From Lutraria lutraria (taxonomy: Eukaryota; Mollusca; Bivalvia; Venerida; Mactridae): a stretch of 64,000 nt of DNA. Positions 1 through 11,357 of the stretch are shown piece by piece; the stretch's first letter is position 1, and each line of letters starts with the position of its first letter. Below the pieces are notes generated by a model. The model did not search any database. It saw only the letters and a list, made by a program, of their open reading frames with translations, and was not told where the DNA came from. The DNA lies in the NCBI GenBank assembly GCA_964023205.1, contig OZ026834.1:46550029-46614028 (forward strand), in the 5' to 3' direction. The translations under genes and the position numbers were made by a program.

Positions 1-836
1 GTCTGCTCTAATTTATATAAATTATTACGATCACACAAAACTGTAATTATTTTACCATTTTGTTTCGCCACTACAAACCCAAAACAACGAGTAATGGCAA
101 ACTGGGATGGGAAATATTCCACCTGAATGCTTTTGACAGAAATAAGTTAAACAACTGATCTTTTAATGTGTGATTTATATATTTGCAACATCAATGTTAC
201 GAAGTTCAACGTTTTCAATGGGGTAATGGGGCCGACAAAAGTCAATGACCGAATGAAAATTTTTCATTTGTTTGATAATAATATATGTAAGTACATGCTT
301 GAAATATATTCATATGATAAATGCGTTTGCAATTAATATAGAAACAATTGCGCGTTAACTTAAGACCATACTATATGTAATAGGTATGCTCACATTACAC
401 TATAACTGCTCAAAGAGTTATTTCTTCAAATAAAACTTCAAGCAACGTATTTTTTTTTTCATGTCTTACGTTAATACGTTCAATTAACGTGGAAATATTT
501 CAAGAATTTTGCAAAGATTTTCAAGCAATAGTATGTTTTTCTGCATTTATAATACACTTCTATCTGAATAACATTTTTTGTCTTTTAAAGGTCTTACAGT
601 AATCATAAACCTGGTACTATGTAGACTGATGAAATGGCATTGTGATTAAGACATTGATTATATCAATATCGAGACAGCATTAACTTTAATCCTGATATAA
701 CATCGAAAGCACCAGCAACAATAAATGATGTTATTAAAAAGGCACATAATGAGAACATAACTAAAAATATCGTAGATTTTCTGCTATGACACGAAAGTCT
801 TATGACATTTTTGATGATTTAGGGTTTCCATCATAG
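1..836. other. Upstream intron sequence of the SLC16-like gene
   Basis: No exon was recognised here. The expected preceding exon should encode a GGWGW-like TM1 motif, and no such coding stretch is visible on the plus strand, so this is read as AT-rich intron. The acceptor is the AG at 835-836. Confidence 0.5.
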
Positions 837-3455
837 GTGATGACCCTTGGCACAGCGCAGTCATTCGGGGTGTACAACATTGAATTTCTTCGAACATTTG
901 AGTCCGGGGCTGCTGCTGTAGCTCTTGTAGGCTCGTTAAATCTTGCTATGGTCTTAGGAGCAGGTAAACGTTATAATTATGATTACTTTTTACGAATTTG
1001 TACCGTTACCAGTTTATTTCTATTAAGTTACTTAATCCAAAACATTTAAAAATACTTTTCAAATCAACTGTATTATAAACCCTTTAAAGGTCTTTATGTC
1101 CATAAAAGTCATTGCCAAATATAAATCTAAAACACATAAAATGATTTTTTGCACCACGTTGTTCACGTGGATTTGGTCCTTTTGCATGTGGAATGCTTGG
1201 ATAGGCAGAGCACGGACCAACTGTTCGGCCTACTAGCAACCGTAGCCGAGTAGTTAGGGTGTCCGCCTTCAGAGCGGGAGATCGAAGGTTCGAACTCAAG
1301 TTGACACTGGGTTATATCTGATGCGGTCGGTCTGTGATCCGCCAACTAGTTAAATGGTTTCCTTAGGGCCATCTCAGCTAGGCACCTTGCAAAAAGAGAA
1401 GGCATTCGCGAGGTGCTGTGCGAACAAAAGATAAGTGTCTCATAAGCCAACTTGGCTGACGCTCTCAGTAGGGGTGACACTATAATAAATAAGACATTTG
1501 CCTTTTATTAGACTCGATTACTTATCATGTATGGTATGGTATAACTCCTGATTGTATCTTAATTATATCAGGTCCATTTGCAAGTTTGCTGATGCGAAGA
1601 TTTAGCCATCGTCATGTAGCGATCCTTGGAGCGACTCTTGCTAATATCGGACTTGTTGTTATGCCTTTTGCACCTAATCTAGAATACATGTATGTATTCT
1701 ACGGAATTATTTGTGGTACGTTTGACAATAATAAAATCACAATTTACTAGCAATCGAATTATTGATAATCCCATTAATAGGTTCATTAGAGTTTTCCTTA
1801 CCATCTACACAGTTTGAACCCAAAAAATTGACCAATGACCTAATGTGTCTAATGATACATCCTGTTTTGAAAATAAGGTAAGCAGTGTTAAAACCATGAT
1901 CTGCTCAGTTATTGAAGTCGGTGTCACAAGCCTGTAAGTCTGGAGGTTAAGGCTCTGACACTTCCTCTGGTTTGAACATAATTTGGTTGTGGTCGGTCAT
2001 AGAAGGTGAATCTATTGCAATATAGATGAAAAAAAACGTATCTGTTTCTCCTTTAATTTATCGAGTGAGACTGATAAAAACTTATTTGTATTATATTGAA
2101 TCAAATAGAGACGCACAATTTTGATAGACTCCATGGTTTATAATTCTGGATATTTGTCGTCTAGCTCTCTTTGGATATTATTAGCATATAAACATTCCAT
2201 ACAAGTTACCATTCCGTAAATAAGCTCGTCATTCACAAAAATTAAACGAATGCAAAACAATCTTCTCTTTTTAGGACTTGGTTATAGTCTGATGTATCTA
2301 CCATCATATGTACTTTGTGGATTGTATTTCCCTGAAAACCAAAGCTTGGCAACCGGGATAGCAACAGCTGGTTCTGGGTTGGGCACTGCGGCTCTCCCTG
2401 TTATCTTTAACTACTTTATCCAATACTATGGTTGGCGAGGGTCATTGTTCATCTTATCAGCACTGAACTTACAATTGCTGGTATTTGCGTTACTACTAAG
2501 ACCAATACGAAAGTATACCAGAGACTCGAGAGAAGGACGTGAAAATGTCGACGACAATGCTGAAGAGATGTTGTTAGTCAATAAACGGCTTTCTGTAACA
2601 AAAAGACTTAGGAAACATTTCCGATCCATTTTTAATCTAGATTTCACCTTGTTCTGGTTAAGCAATATTTGTTGGAACGCAGGAACTGCCATCATTTTCA
2701 TTTTCTTTCCGGAGTATGCTTATTCTGTAGGATTAAGTAAGGAAGACGCATCAACAGCCTACTCTTTGGTAGGGGCGGGGTCATGTGTAGGAAGCATTCT
2801 TGGTGGATTGCTAGGAAACTTTAAACATATGAATAGAATCATGCTATACATATTTGGTAATGTTGGTGCTGGTTTGACAACATTAATTATTCCTTGGAAT
2901 GCTGTGCATTCATTCCGTGATTTTGTTATCATTTGTTTTGTATTTGGCTTAATGTTTGGAATTATTCTGGGTTTATTAGTTGTGGTAACGTCAGATATGC
3001 TAGGATTAGAAGCTCTGAGTGATGGACTTGGCTACCTCATGTTATCAAATGGGATTGGAGTATTCGGTGGACCACCGATTGCTGGTAAGGGATATTTTGT
3101 TTCATTAATAACAGTCATTTTGGAACATAGTTCAGTGGTTTCTTTGCAATGTGTGTATAGAATTGAAAAATATGTCATCCATAACATTGGAATCCCCCGA
3201 TATGAATATCTTGTTTGTTTTAAGTCATCCCTTTCAGAGCGCTATTTCTTAATATTCAAACTTAGATACACTGTGATTGAAATATAAGATTAAAAGCACG
3301 GTACATGCTTTCTAATTGCAGGTTTGCTGATAGATAAGATTGGAAATCAGGACATGCCAATGTATCTTGCGGGAGCATTTTTAATATTAGGTGGTGCTAT
3401 CATGTACGTTGCAATAGCCAGAAGAAAATTATGTCGTGGTTCATTTAAAAGATAA
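837..3455 (+). CDS. SLC16/monocarboxylate-transporter-like MFS carrier, 5' partial, four exons
   Basis: Seen: exons 837-963, 1572-1715, 2275-3084 and 3322-3455 join with GT/AG borders and constant phase (each junction splits a Gly codon after base 1) into about 404 residues ending in TAA at 3453-3455. Exon 1 starts right after an AG and opens VMTLGTAQSFGVYNIEFL, the TM1-TM2 region of MCT proteins. Exon 2 carries the GPFASLLMRRFSHR loop. Exon 3 carries YFPENQSLATGIATAGSG, which matches the SLC16 TM5 signature (YFxxRRxLAxGxAxAGSxxG) except that the RR pair is EN. A charged cytoplasmic loop and TM7-TM11 follow; exon 4 gives TM12 and a short basic tail. Known: SLC16 members are 12-TM plasma-membrane carriers of monocarboxylates or related small molecules. 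Inference: the substrate is unknown, and loss of the RR pair argues for an orphan MCT rather than a lactate carrier. The TM1 DGGWGW exon must lie left of the window. Confidence 0.88.
1236..1492 (+). mobile_element. tRNA-derived SINE in intron of the SLC16-like gene
   Basis: The head at about 1236-1298 folds like a tRNA. It has a box A-like GTAGCCGAGTAGTTAGG, a five-pair anticodon stem around a seven-base loop, and box B GGTTCGAACTC. It is followed by an unrelated body of about 190 bp ending in an AT-rich tail (ATAATAAATAAG). The last 70 bp of the body recur at 57686-57757, which shows a dispersed element rather than a functional tRNA gene. Orientation is the same as the host gene. Confidence 0.72.
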
Positions 3456-5059
3456 TTGTTTTGATTTGGTTTTGAAAAAAGTGTGACTATAGATAGGTTA
3501 GCATTAATGCTGATATTGTGTTATACTGACCAATATATTGTCAATGGTAGGAGAGCATGAAACAGGCTGCAAATGTTATGTAAGAGTCGATGAAACAATA
3601 TTTGCAAAACTAACTTAGGGATCCGGGATACCAGTTTAGTTCTTTATTTTACTCAATCAACAGAAGTTTTATAGATATGTTGTATTTCGTAAATATACGA
3701 ATTATTACAGAAACAGGCGTACATGTTATCATTTATATGTTATGTTTTTTGTGAAAGAGAAAATTATTCAAAATAGGCTTATAAGTCCGTGGAATGACTC
3801 ATTGTGTTAAACAATGAACTTTGTGTCTATATCTTATTCAGTGTTATATAAGAGTTCATGTTAAAATGAGTGACATGCTATTGATTCGCCGTCTTCTAGG
3901 TTGCCAGGCCAACAACACAGATTACATTCTTAGCTGCATCAATATAAAATCAACAGTATATCCACCAATGGCAAATTAATCACTGAAGAGCCATGGGTTA
4001 AAGTCCTTATGTAATTTCAAAGTTTCAAAGTGTATGACGCATACGAAAACAATGAACGCAAAAAAACTATCGAGAGAGACAGAGAATAAAAAGATGATTT
4101 CGTGGAAAGAGAACTCGATGCGTGGGCATATTTATACATGCACCCGTATATATCACTCTGGGCAAAGAAAGTGTACATGACACGCGTTAATTTGTATAGT
4201 TCTGAGTTGCATATCGTTTTATGTCACTGAAAGTTCTACAGGTCCGACATTTAGATGATCTTTATTAAAAATACCAAGTGAACATACAAACGGTCACAAC
4301 AGGCAATAAATTGACGTTACTTAATTCTGCGGACCAACTCCATGAATTAGAGTCAAGGGGCAGTTTACAAAGAATTCTTTAACTACAAGTGTATGAATCA
4401 CCTATGATTGTTGCTTTAATGTTTGAATCTGTGTCTACGTTAATGGCCTTTTTCTCTTTAATATCAACTTCACACCGTTGTGAACTTTATCCGTGTTTAT
4501 ATTGTAAACAAAACACTTTTCGTGTAAACAACAACAAACAAATAAGTTGATTTGTGTACGTTGCATAACTTTAATTTAATTGATTAGACGACCGCAACAT
4601 TTTAATGATTCGTAAGTTTTCGTACCTGCCTCTTGATTATTCAGTTACATTAATTTTATTCTTGATCCTTGAAAATCAAAGCGCGCCAACTTGTTATTTG
4701 GTCTAACATGCGAGAAGTTTCATCTTAATTTTGTAGGAGGTTGTGGGGCTTATTGCTATATTGAGTGCAGGCAACGGACGTTGATTGTCACTTCGCCGCA
4801 ATCAATAGCCACTAACTTAGTCTTATAATGAAGGTTAAGAATTCCCAGATGACCGTCTGCTGTCATGAATGACGTCTCCTTTTCATCTCGTTTTTCATTA
4901 TATAGATACCAGTTATTATAACGATGTTCCATTTCCATTTACAAAGATATAACATGGTTTCTTTTACCACTGCAGTGATACGGGATTTTTTAAATTGATT
5001 TTAAAAGTGAACATTACTGGGGTTTTGTTCAGCGTTCGTAAAGATTACGGTAATTGGCC

Positions 5060-5285
5060 ACAGTCATAGGTCATAGGTTAGTACGCTGGAAATGTTATCC
5101 GGCGGTTAGGGTTCGAATATCAATCGTTTCCCTCGAGATGTGGCGAAGTTGCAAATCAGTGAAAGGGCAAATCAGTACTGGTTAGAATACCGTCCAGGAA
5201 AACTGGTTTGGTTAACCGTCAGCCGTATATAACTGAAATATTGTTGAAAAAGGACGTTTAGACCACTGAAACGAAACAATAATCA
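5060..5285 (+). mobile_element. Probable tRNA-derived SINE
   Basis: A box B-like GGTTAGGGTTCGAATATC is followed by a body ending ATAACTGAAATATTGTTGA, then AAAGGACGTTTAGACCACTG and an A-rich end. The closing segment (AAATATTGTTGAAAAxxGACGTT..ACC) resembles the 3' end of SINEs that I know to be abundant in mollusc genomes. The head is degraded, so the 5' border is approximate. Confidence 0.6.
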
Positions 5286-6057
5286 TTAGTATAATTTTCA
5301 AATTGCTGTTCTTCAAAGGCCGTTCATAGAAAGTAAACGTCGCAGTTGCTCGGAACGACTTTAAACACGTTACAGTAATAAAATGTTAATTATAACGAAA
5401 TGAATTGTTTTATTGCGCAAATTATCGCTCGTAAAGATAAAACATTATCATATATTAACCTTTCTGATGATCAAATGCAAATATATTCTCAGCTAATTAT
5501 ACCTCGTGATGTTTTATTTTTTTGATACTGAACATGAAGCTCTGCTGTTCTCGGTGAATTGATCACCAATTGTTAATACACCTGACAATTAAGAAAACAC
5601 ATTCTAAAGTGTGAAATTTTGTATCAATCTTATTTGAATTAAGAATTCATTGTTGTAAAATAATATAATTCTGGCTTGTACAACTTTTGAGTTTTCAATA
5701 AGCATTAACCTGTTTATATCTTCAAAGAACATGATTTGAAACTGAGTGGATCTATGTGATACGGCTTGATATTAAGGACGTTTACTACAGTTTCCATTTT
5801 TTTTCACATAGGGAAAATGAAAACTCTTTCATGATTTTTTTAAACTTTGCATGATCATAGCATACAATGACAGAAACAGTTTAAGCGAAAAATATTTGGG
5901 GGTCGACGAACTCGTTTTTGAGTTTTATGCCCTTGAATTTGAATTTTTGGCTGATTTTTTATCATTAGTCAAGAAGAAATTGCGTATCAAAATATGCTTT
6001 CATCGATCGGTGCCATGTCTCCTCTGATCTTGTGTGTTTTATCACATAGTTATATTA

Positions 6058-6125
6058 ACAAGAGGGCCAAGATGGCCCTATATCGCTCACTTGAGAACAA
6101 CTACACTATGTTAATAATGACCAGG
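6058..6125 (+). repeat. Bivalve-type interspersed repeat start (AACAAGAGGGCCAAGATGGC)
   Basis: The segment contains AACAAGAGGGCCAAGATGGC followed by CCTATATCGCTCACTTGAG. I recall this motif as a frequent repeat in bivalve genomes, and it contains the palindrome GGGCCAAGATGGCCC. The element downstream of it is degraded and its end is unclear. Confidence 0.45.
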
Positions 6126-6649
6126 TAATATAGGGTTTTTTTTATCTCGTATTTCTACATAGATTTCTACATCGGAGCTAAAAAGGTATCAGTCACACAG
6201 CATAATAACTTGACTAAACTTGTCATCTTTTATTTCGCAATTTATACCAGAAGGCTTACATTCGGTATAATTCAGTGTTCAGTTCAAACTTTGACATACT
6301 AGTCTTTTAATATATATAACTTGAATATTCTGTTTTAACACCATGCATAAGAACAGCGTTAAACATACATGTATTAAAGAATGTATTATCAATAATGATA
6401 CCAGTAGCTAAGGCTGAACCTCAACACTGAATGAAAGCATAAGTCTATGTTTGTTTTACTTTCTTGCAAGGGGTTACTGTTAAATAAGTATCTAAATTTT
6501 GTATATACAATATGAACTCACTAAAGATGATCTCGATAGACGAATTTCATGACAGCATAAGAAATAATATTCTTTCAAGCGTTTAAACACATATCATAAA
6601 TTATCTGTTCAATAATAGGCGCGTTTTCACTTCAAATGCTGGGCTGATA

Positions 6650-6965
6650 TGAAGTTCACCAAGACATTATGAACACAGAACTTGGCCATTATGAAAAAAA
6701 ACTCGGCTGTTATGAGATTCGGTCATTCTGATTGGCTGTCCACTTGGCCATTATGAAAAACTCGGCTATTATTAGATTCGGTAATTCTGATTGGCTGTCC
6801 AGCTCGTCCATTATGAAACCACTGCTATAGTCTATAGTTAATTAATAAGATTGTCAAGTTTTTTCATAATGGCCTTGTTATTGGCTTCTGACAGTCATAT
6901 TAGCCCTCGGCCTTCGGTCTCAGGCTTATATGACGGTCTTCAGCACACTAACAAGGCCTTTATCA
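6650..6965. repeat. Direct and inverted repeat block (TTGGCCATTATGAAAA units)
   Basis: Two to three direct copies of a unit of about 60 bp (CTTGGCCATTATGAAAAA .. ACTCGGCT .. GATTCGGTCATTCTGATTGG) run from about 6688 to 6820. An inverted arm TTTTTTCATAATGGCC lies at 6859-6874, followed by a GGCCTTCGG-type hairpin near 6905. The arrangement suggests a decayed fold-back element rather than a gene. Confidence 0.5.
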
Positions 6966-7049
6966 AAACACTCTCTTATTAACATCATATTAAAGTGGTA
7001 CTTTATCTTTCATATTACGATCTGCAGTTGATAGTGTCATATACTAGTA

Positions 7050-7211
7050 CAAGTACAACCTCTGTAGAGCAATACCCTGTGGGAGCTGCAAATATTGGCC
7101 GTTGTTTAGAGGTTGTTGCTCTACAGAGGTTAAATTAATAGTAAATATCAACTTAGGGAAATGTTTAAGGTGCTGTTAAAGAGAGAGCCGCTCTGGAGAA
7201 GTTGTACTGTA
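7050..7211 (-). mobile_element. ACAGTA-ended element, family i (CTCTGTAGAGCAACAACC), short copy
   Basis: The segment starts near GTACAACCTCTGTAGAGC and ends GTTGTACTGTA at 7201-7211. Its interior matches the reverse complement of the longer element at 57340-57592, including CTACAGAGGTTAAATT and the TAGTAAATATCA block. It lies just downstream of the stop codon of the PhyH-like gene, so it may form part of that gene's 3' UTR. Confidence 0.6.
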
Positions 7212-7265
7212 TCTCATTTAAAGATACCACAATTTTTCAAATTTATGATTCTGAAACAAGATTGT

Positions 7266-9223
7266 TCAAATATGTCCATTTGCCAACTGCAATTCTCTGT
7301 CTAACTCCGGAGCAAGCTGCACTGCTTCATACCGTTTCCATACTGGTATCATCTCATCTCCATTGGGTTTACCGTCGTTGTAATCATACGGCAGCATGGC
7401 AGATAATTTCATGGCTTCCTCAGTACGGGCTATTCCAGGTACTGTTTCCGGAAACGGTATTCCCGGCAATCTTGCTGTGTCTAGGAGACACACACCCTAC
7501 AGCAAGAAATGTTACACTTGTTATGGCATACAATCGAAATAAATTGCAATGGCGTCTAGTAGTTTTACACAAACTGTTTTTTTTGCGTTGATGCATCGAC
7601 TCGTACATCGATTTAATGCAAAATTACTTGAGAGCATTATCTTAGAATTGAAGTTAAAATTTGTGAAATATTAATTTAGATGATAGATTACCTGTGATGA
7701 CCAATGCTGGGTCAAAGTTGGTTTCTTGTATGCCTCTCTGTGTATGTTAAGATCCCTTTCATTTGCCCAGATGGCGGGTGTCATTGATATAAATGTAACA
7801 TAACGCCATCGTCCCTCATGCTCCCGTTTCTTAATAGAAATAACGACAGTATAAAAGTAAATTATATGATTTATGAAAGTTTTCTATTAAACTAACAACC
7901 AGTTACCACCAGTCATGTGTTTGAATTATCGGTCGGACAAAAATCGCGCTAACAGAAAATAAGATAACATAGTATCATTATCTATGCTGTATCACGAACA
8001 TACATCAATTATTAAACTCTTACTTATCGAATACGTACAATGAATTAATTATTAATCATTCAGCTTTGCCTGAATTGTTAAATTTTGGAATGTGTAAACA
8101 TGAAGTTAAAAATGCTATACTTTATAGAAAAGAGAGAATACTAGTTATTTATATTACCTCCCTTTACGGAATAAAATCATAATATTACTGACACGGGACC
8201 ATCTTTTCAAATTTTTGGTTGATAGATGTATGAAGTTAATATTTTATCTTTTATGCTTAAATATCACAAATAAGGATCGGGTTCCTTCAACTTTTGTTCA
8301 AAGTCATTAAAAGTTTGTATAAGGTTCCTTTATCCTTATTTTAAAACTTTTTTTCATGTGAGAAGTTATATGAAGTCATCGGAATCGAAACCTTCAACGC
8401 ATATGTTAACAGATGGTAAACAAACCGACACTGTGGTATAAATTATAAAATACAATGTAATACAATGTAATACAATGTTACATAATGTCATTGAATGTAA
8501 AAATAGATCATTTTGTTAATAAATAAGTTTTGTGTTAAGTTAAATTTTCCTTCAACTACAGAATGGTTCTCTCACCTGCAATGGTCTTGCATTAGCATGA
8601 ATAAGTCTCGAATCCCACAAAACCATACCACCTTTCGGCACCGGAACTCTTAACACTCGACTGTCTCCTTGCTTAAAGTAATCGACATCTTCCTCCGATA
8701 AATCTAAGTGACAACCAATTTCTTTTGCTTCTTTTGCTTTCTCAGGAAATTGTTGGAAAAATGTGTTGAGCTTCTTATGTGAACCTTCGATAACTTGAAA
8801 TGTCCAATCATTTTCCGTTTGCTCATTGAGATAGAGCGCCCCCTGGTATGCGTGCAGACCAATCCTGGAAGGTGTGGTGTCGGTGTGTAACCAATATTTA
8901 CACACGTCTTGGAATGATTCTACGCCATCTTCAGGCGGACGTCCAATGCTGACAGCATCAAAACTTGTAAGGAGCTTATCTGTATTCCACAACTGTGCAA
9001 ACACTGGCTTCGCCTTCAGTCGTAGACGCCATGTTACATCAAGATGTCCAATATTGTGGTCCTTGATAATAGAATTAAACGTGCTAGGAAATTTGTCTTC
9101 AAAATGTGCCAGCCATTTCTTATAATCAGCAATGGCTTTATCACATTCTTGATTTTCAAGAACATTTTCAATCACAGTAAAGCCTTTAATTTCCAGTTCC
9201 TTAAAGTTTTCTTCCTTCATCAT
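7266..9223 (-). CDS. Phytanoyl-CoA dioxygenase (PhyH)-like Fe(II)/2-oxoglutarate oxygenase, copy A
   Basis: Seen: minus-strand exons 9223-8576, 7829-7692 and 7496-7266, all phase 0 with GT/AG introns, give an intact 338-residue protein. A 3' splice acceptor lies 7 nt before the ATG, so a 5' UTR intron is likely. The ATG pair MMKEEN is followed by FTVIENVL, the usual PhyH N-terminal strand. Iron ligands H113 and D115 (HTD motif in KYWLHTDTTPSR) and distal H209 (SRLIHANARP) are present, with R213 placed to bind 2-oxoglutarate. Exon 2 gives the RWRYVTFISMTP strand; exon 3 gives a conserved C-terminal extension ending ANGHI. Known: PhyH-fold enzymes hydroxylate a C-H bond using O2, Fe(II) and 2-oxoglutarate. 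Inference: the substrate is unknown, and no peroxisomal SKL-type tail is present, so a true phytanoyl-CoA role is doubtful. A second copy lies 2.1 kb upstream. Confidence 0.88.
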
Positions 9224-11357
9224 TTATCTCCTGAAACTGAATTAAAGACATCTAAGCATACATTATGATATATATTTCAATGCACGTTGCTGCATCTGAA
9301 TACGGCCTGAATTGAAATTGCAAAATGTATTTTTCTTGAAGTTTTGTAGCAGCGTTCTCAAATAGTGTAAGGAAATAAAATAATATTTTAATTAAGAAAT
9401 GTAAAACCAACACAAGAGGTTGCGCAAACTTACGTTATTCATAAATATTGTAAGACTTAGTACAGTTTCTTTTAACTTATGTTATAGAAATGATGTACTC
9501 ACCTCAAACCTTTCTCTTCATATACAAATCCTTACCTATGGTCTTCATATACTAAATAAATTCAAGCCCATGCGTGATCGTTGCAATGAAAAGTATTGGG
9601 TCGTTTATTTCGCGATTCATTTGTTGACATAATGAAAAGTTGATAAAAAACTGACAGACGGTAGTGACTTTGCATTTAAGGTGTAGTTTAGTGTGTGACA
9701 AACCAATACCTATTATTGTAAAATTGGAATTCATTTTCATGCACTTCCTTTGTAATATCATTGTTATTCAATTGTTAAACAATAATTGTTCCGGATATTA
9801 CTGTGGAATCATTAATTTTTGTTGGGGATTTAAATTAGTGGATTTCGTGGGTCGGTTCAATCACGAAATTATATCCCCACGAATTTAAATGAAGAGATAA
9901 GGCATTTCTTTTTAAAAATCAAAGTCCACGATTTTATATCCCCACAAAATAGCCATACTAGAAAAAAAACACTAAAATTGAGCCCGACGAAAATAAATTA
10001 AAATACAGTATACTATTATCACTGGTCTAAAACGTAATCATTTTAATTACTAGTATACCAGTGTAAATAACTATGTTTATTCGTCCTAATCAGGCAAAGG
10101 TGAAGCTTTAATGGAATTAGGTCACATGTAACAAATTCACTGACTAGTAAATATAAATATACCTCAGTACCTTAGTCCTAATGTTATTTCATCTTCAGGC
10201 TATTTCGGTAATGCCGTCGATATAACTTCTCACTGGACGAGAATAACAACAGAACTAGTATATAAACAACTCTTGTTACTGGTGGTTATACATGAAAAAG
10301 CTCCGCACGACACTCTAAGAAGTACGGCCAAAATGGGGAGGAGTGCAGTGTTTTACTGACGAATTGAATTTATCTGATTGCCTAATTTTATATATTGCAG
10401 GGATTGTAAATCAAATCAGTGGTTATTTCGTTATACAAATGTAACAATCATTTTTGTTAGCAAAAAGTGTAGCGAGGTTATTGAAGAAAATGACCCCATA
10501 TATAATTTACAATACGTACAGTTTTATCAACGTATATTGTATACAACAAGTTATAACACAGGTGGTGATTACTTACAAATCAGTGGTAAAGGAAAATGTT
10601 GCACAATATATTTTCTAGGATATATTTCTCGATGTCACAATTTCAAACACATACATGTATAATGAAGCAAAAAATTATATATATATCTCAGTATCAAAAA
10701 CATGTTACTTTAAGTGCTGTATCATACAGAGCATTATTACATATATTAACATGCGTACAATAAGATTCATAATAATATAACATTTTTTAACGAATTTCAA
10801 CGACACACGTACGTATAACGTAATCTTAGTCTACTTTCGTTCTCCCGCTAGGTCAAAGTAGAGTAGAACATGTTTATCAGTATATCTAATGTATAGGATA
10901 AAAAGATAACTTTAAGTGAAACGAAATATTTACTTTCTTTTTTCTAATGAAAAAATAGGTTAATGAATAACTAGATTTTAATTGCTATATTTCCAAAAGT
11001 AATGAACGTGAAACATATACAAACGAACAGTCGGTCCCGAGAGTCGTAAATCATAAGCTCTTCTCTCTAAAATGCATCTGTGTAAAAAAAAAATGTAATT
11101 ATATCATTCCTCGCTCTTCGTCTTTTCATTTTGCAGCCTCCATTGTTATTAAGCATAATTGCAAGTTTTAATTTTTTATAGACAATATCGTCCGATGAGG
11201 AAAATGAATAAAAAGAAATATGGTACAAAAATACGGTGAATGAGTTTTCATAAGTTCAATATATAAGCATAGCACGATGTTGATAATAGCACCATTGCTT
11301 TTTTACCGCCTTAATGCCCTATAGAATATTAAGTTTCGAAGAAGCTTGTTTCATCGT
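9224..11357. other. Spacer between the two PhyH-like copies
   Basis: No exon beyond a possible 5' UTR of copy A was recognised. The spacer holds one ACAGTA-ended family iv element (9799-10010); the rest is AT-rich single-copy-looking DNA. The promoter of copy A should lie here, but no convincing core element could be assigned. Confidence 0.45.
9799..10010 (-). mobile_element. ACAGTA-ended element, family iv (TTTCGTGGGGA..AAATTCGTGG)
   Basis: The ends are TACTGTGGAATCATTAATTT (9799) and ATACAGTA (10010). The interior carries ATATCCCCACGAATTTAAAT and AAGGCATTTC, the reverse complement of the matching blocks in the copies at 21354-21556 and 30583-30792. No coding capacity is visible. Confidence 0.7.

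Larger units (their letters stand above)
3456..7049. other. Intergenic stretch between the SLC16-like gene and the PhyH-like genes
   Basis: No coding exon was recognised on either strand. The stretch holds the 3' UTR of the transporter, a SINE (5060-5285), a short interspersed repeat (6058-6125) and a repeat with direct and inverted copies (6650-6965). The remainder is AT-rich and featureless to me. Confidence 0.5.

Noticed and set aside
1236..1305. Functional tRNA gene
   Set aside because: The acceptor stem is not paired and the tail recurs elsewhere without the head, so it is a SINE head.
1900..1990. tRNA-like segment (GGTTAAGGCTCTGACA .. GGTTTGAACA)
   Set aside because: Box A and box B resemblance is weak, and no second copy or tail was found.
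2250..3287. 345-codon frame taken as a complete single-exon transporter
   Set aside because: Its first 8 and last 67 codons are intron read-through. The family alignment and GT/AG sites fix the exon at 2275-3084.
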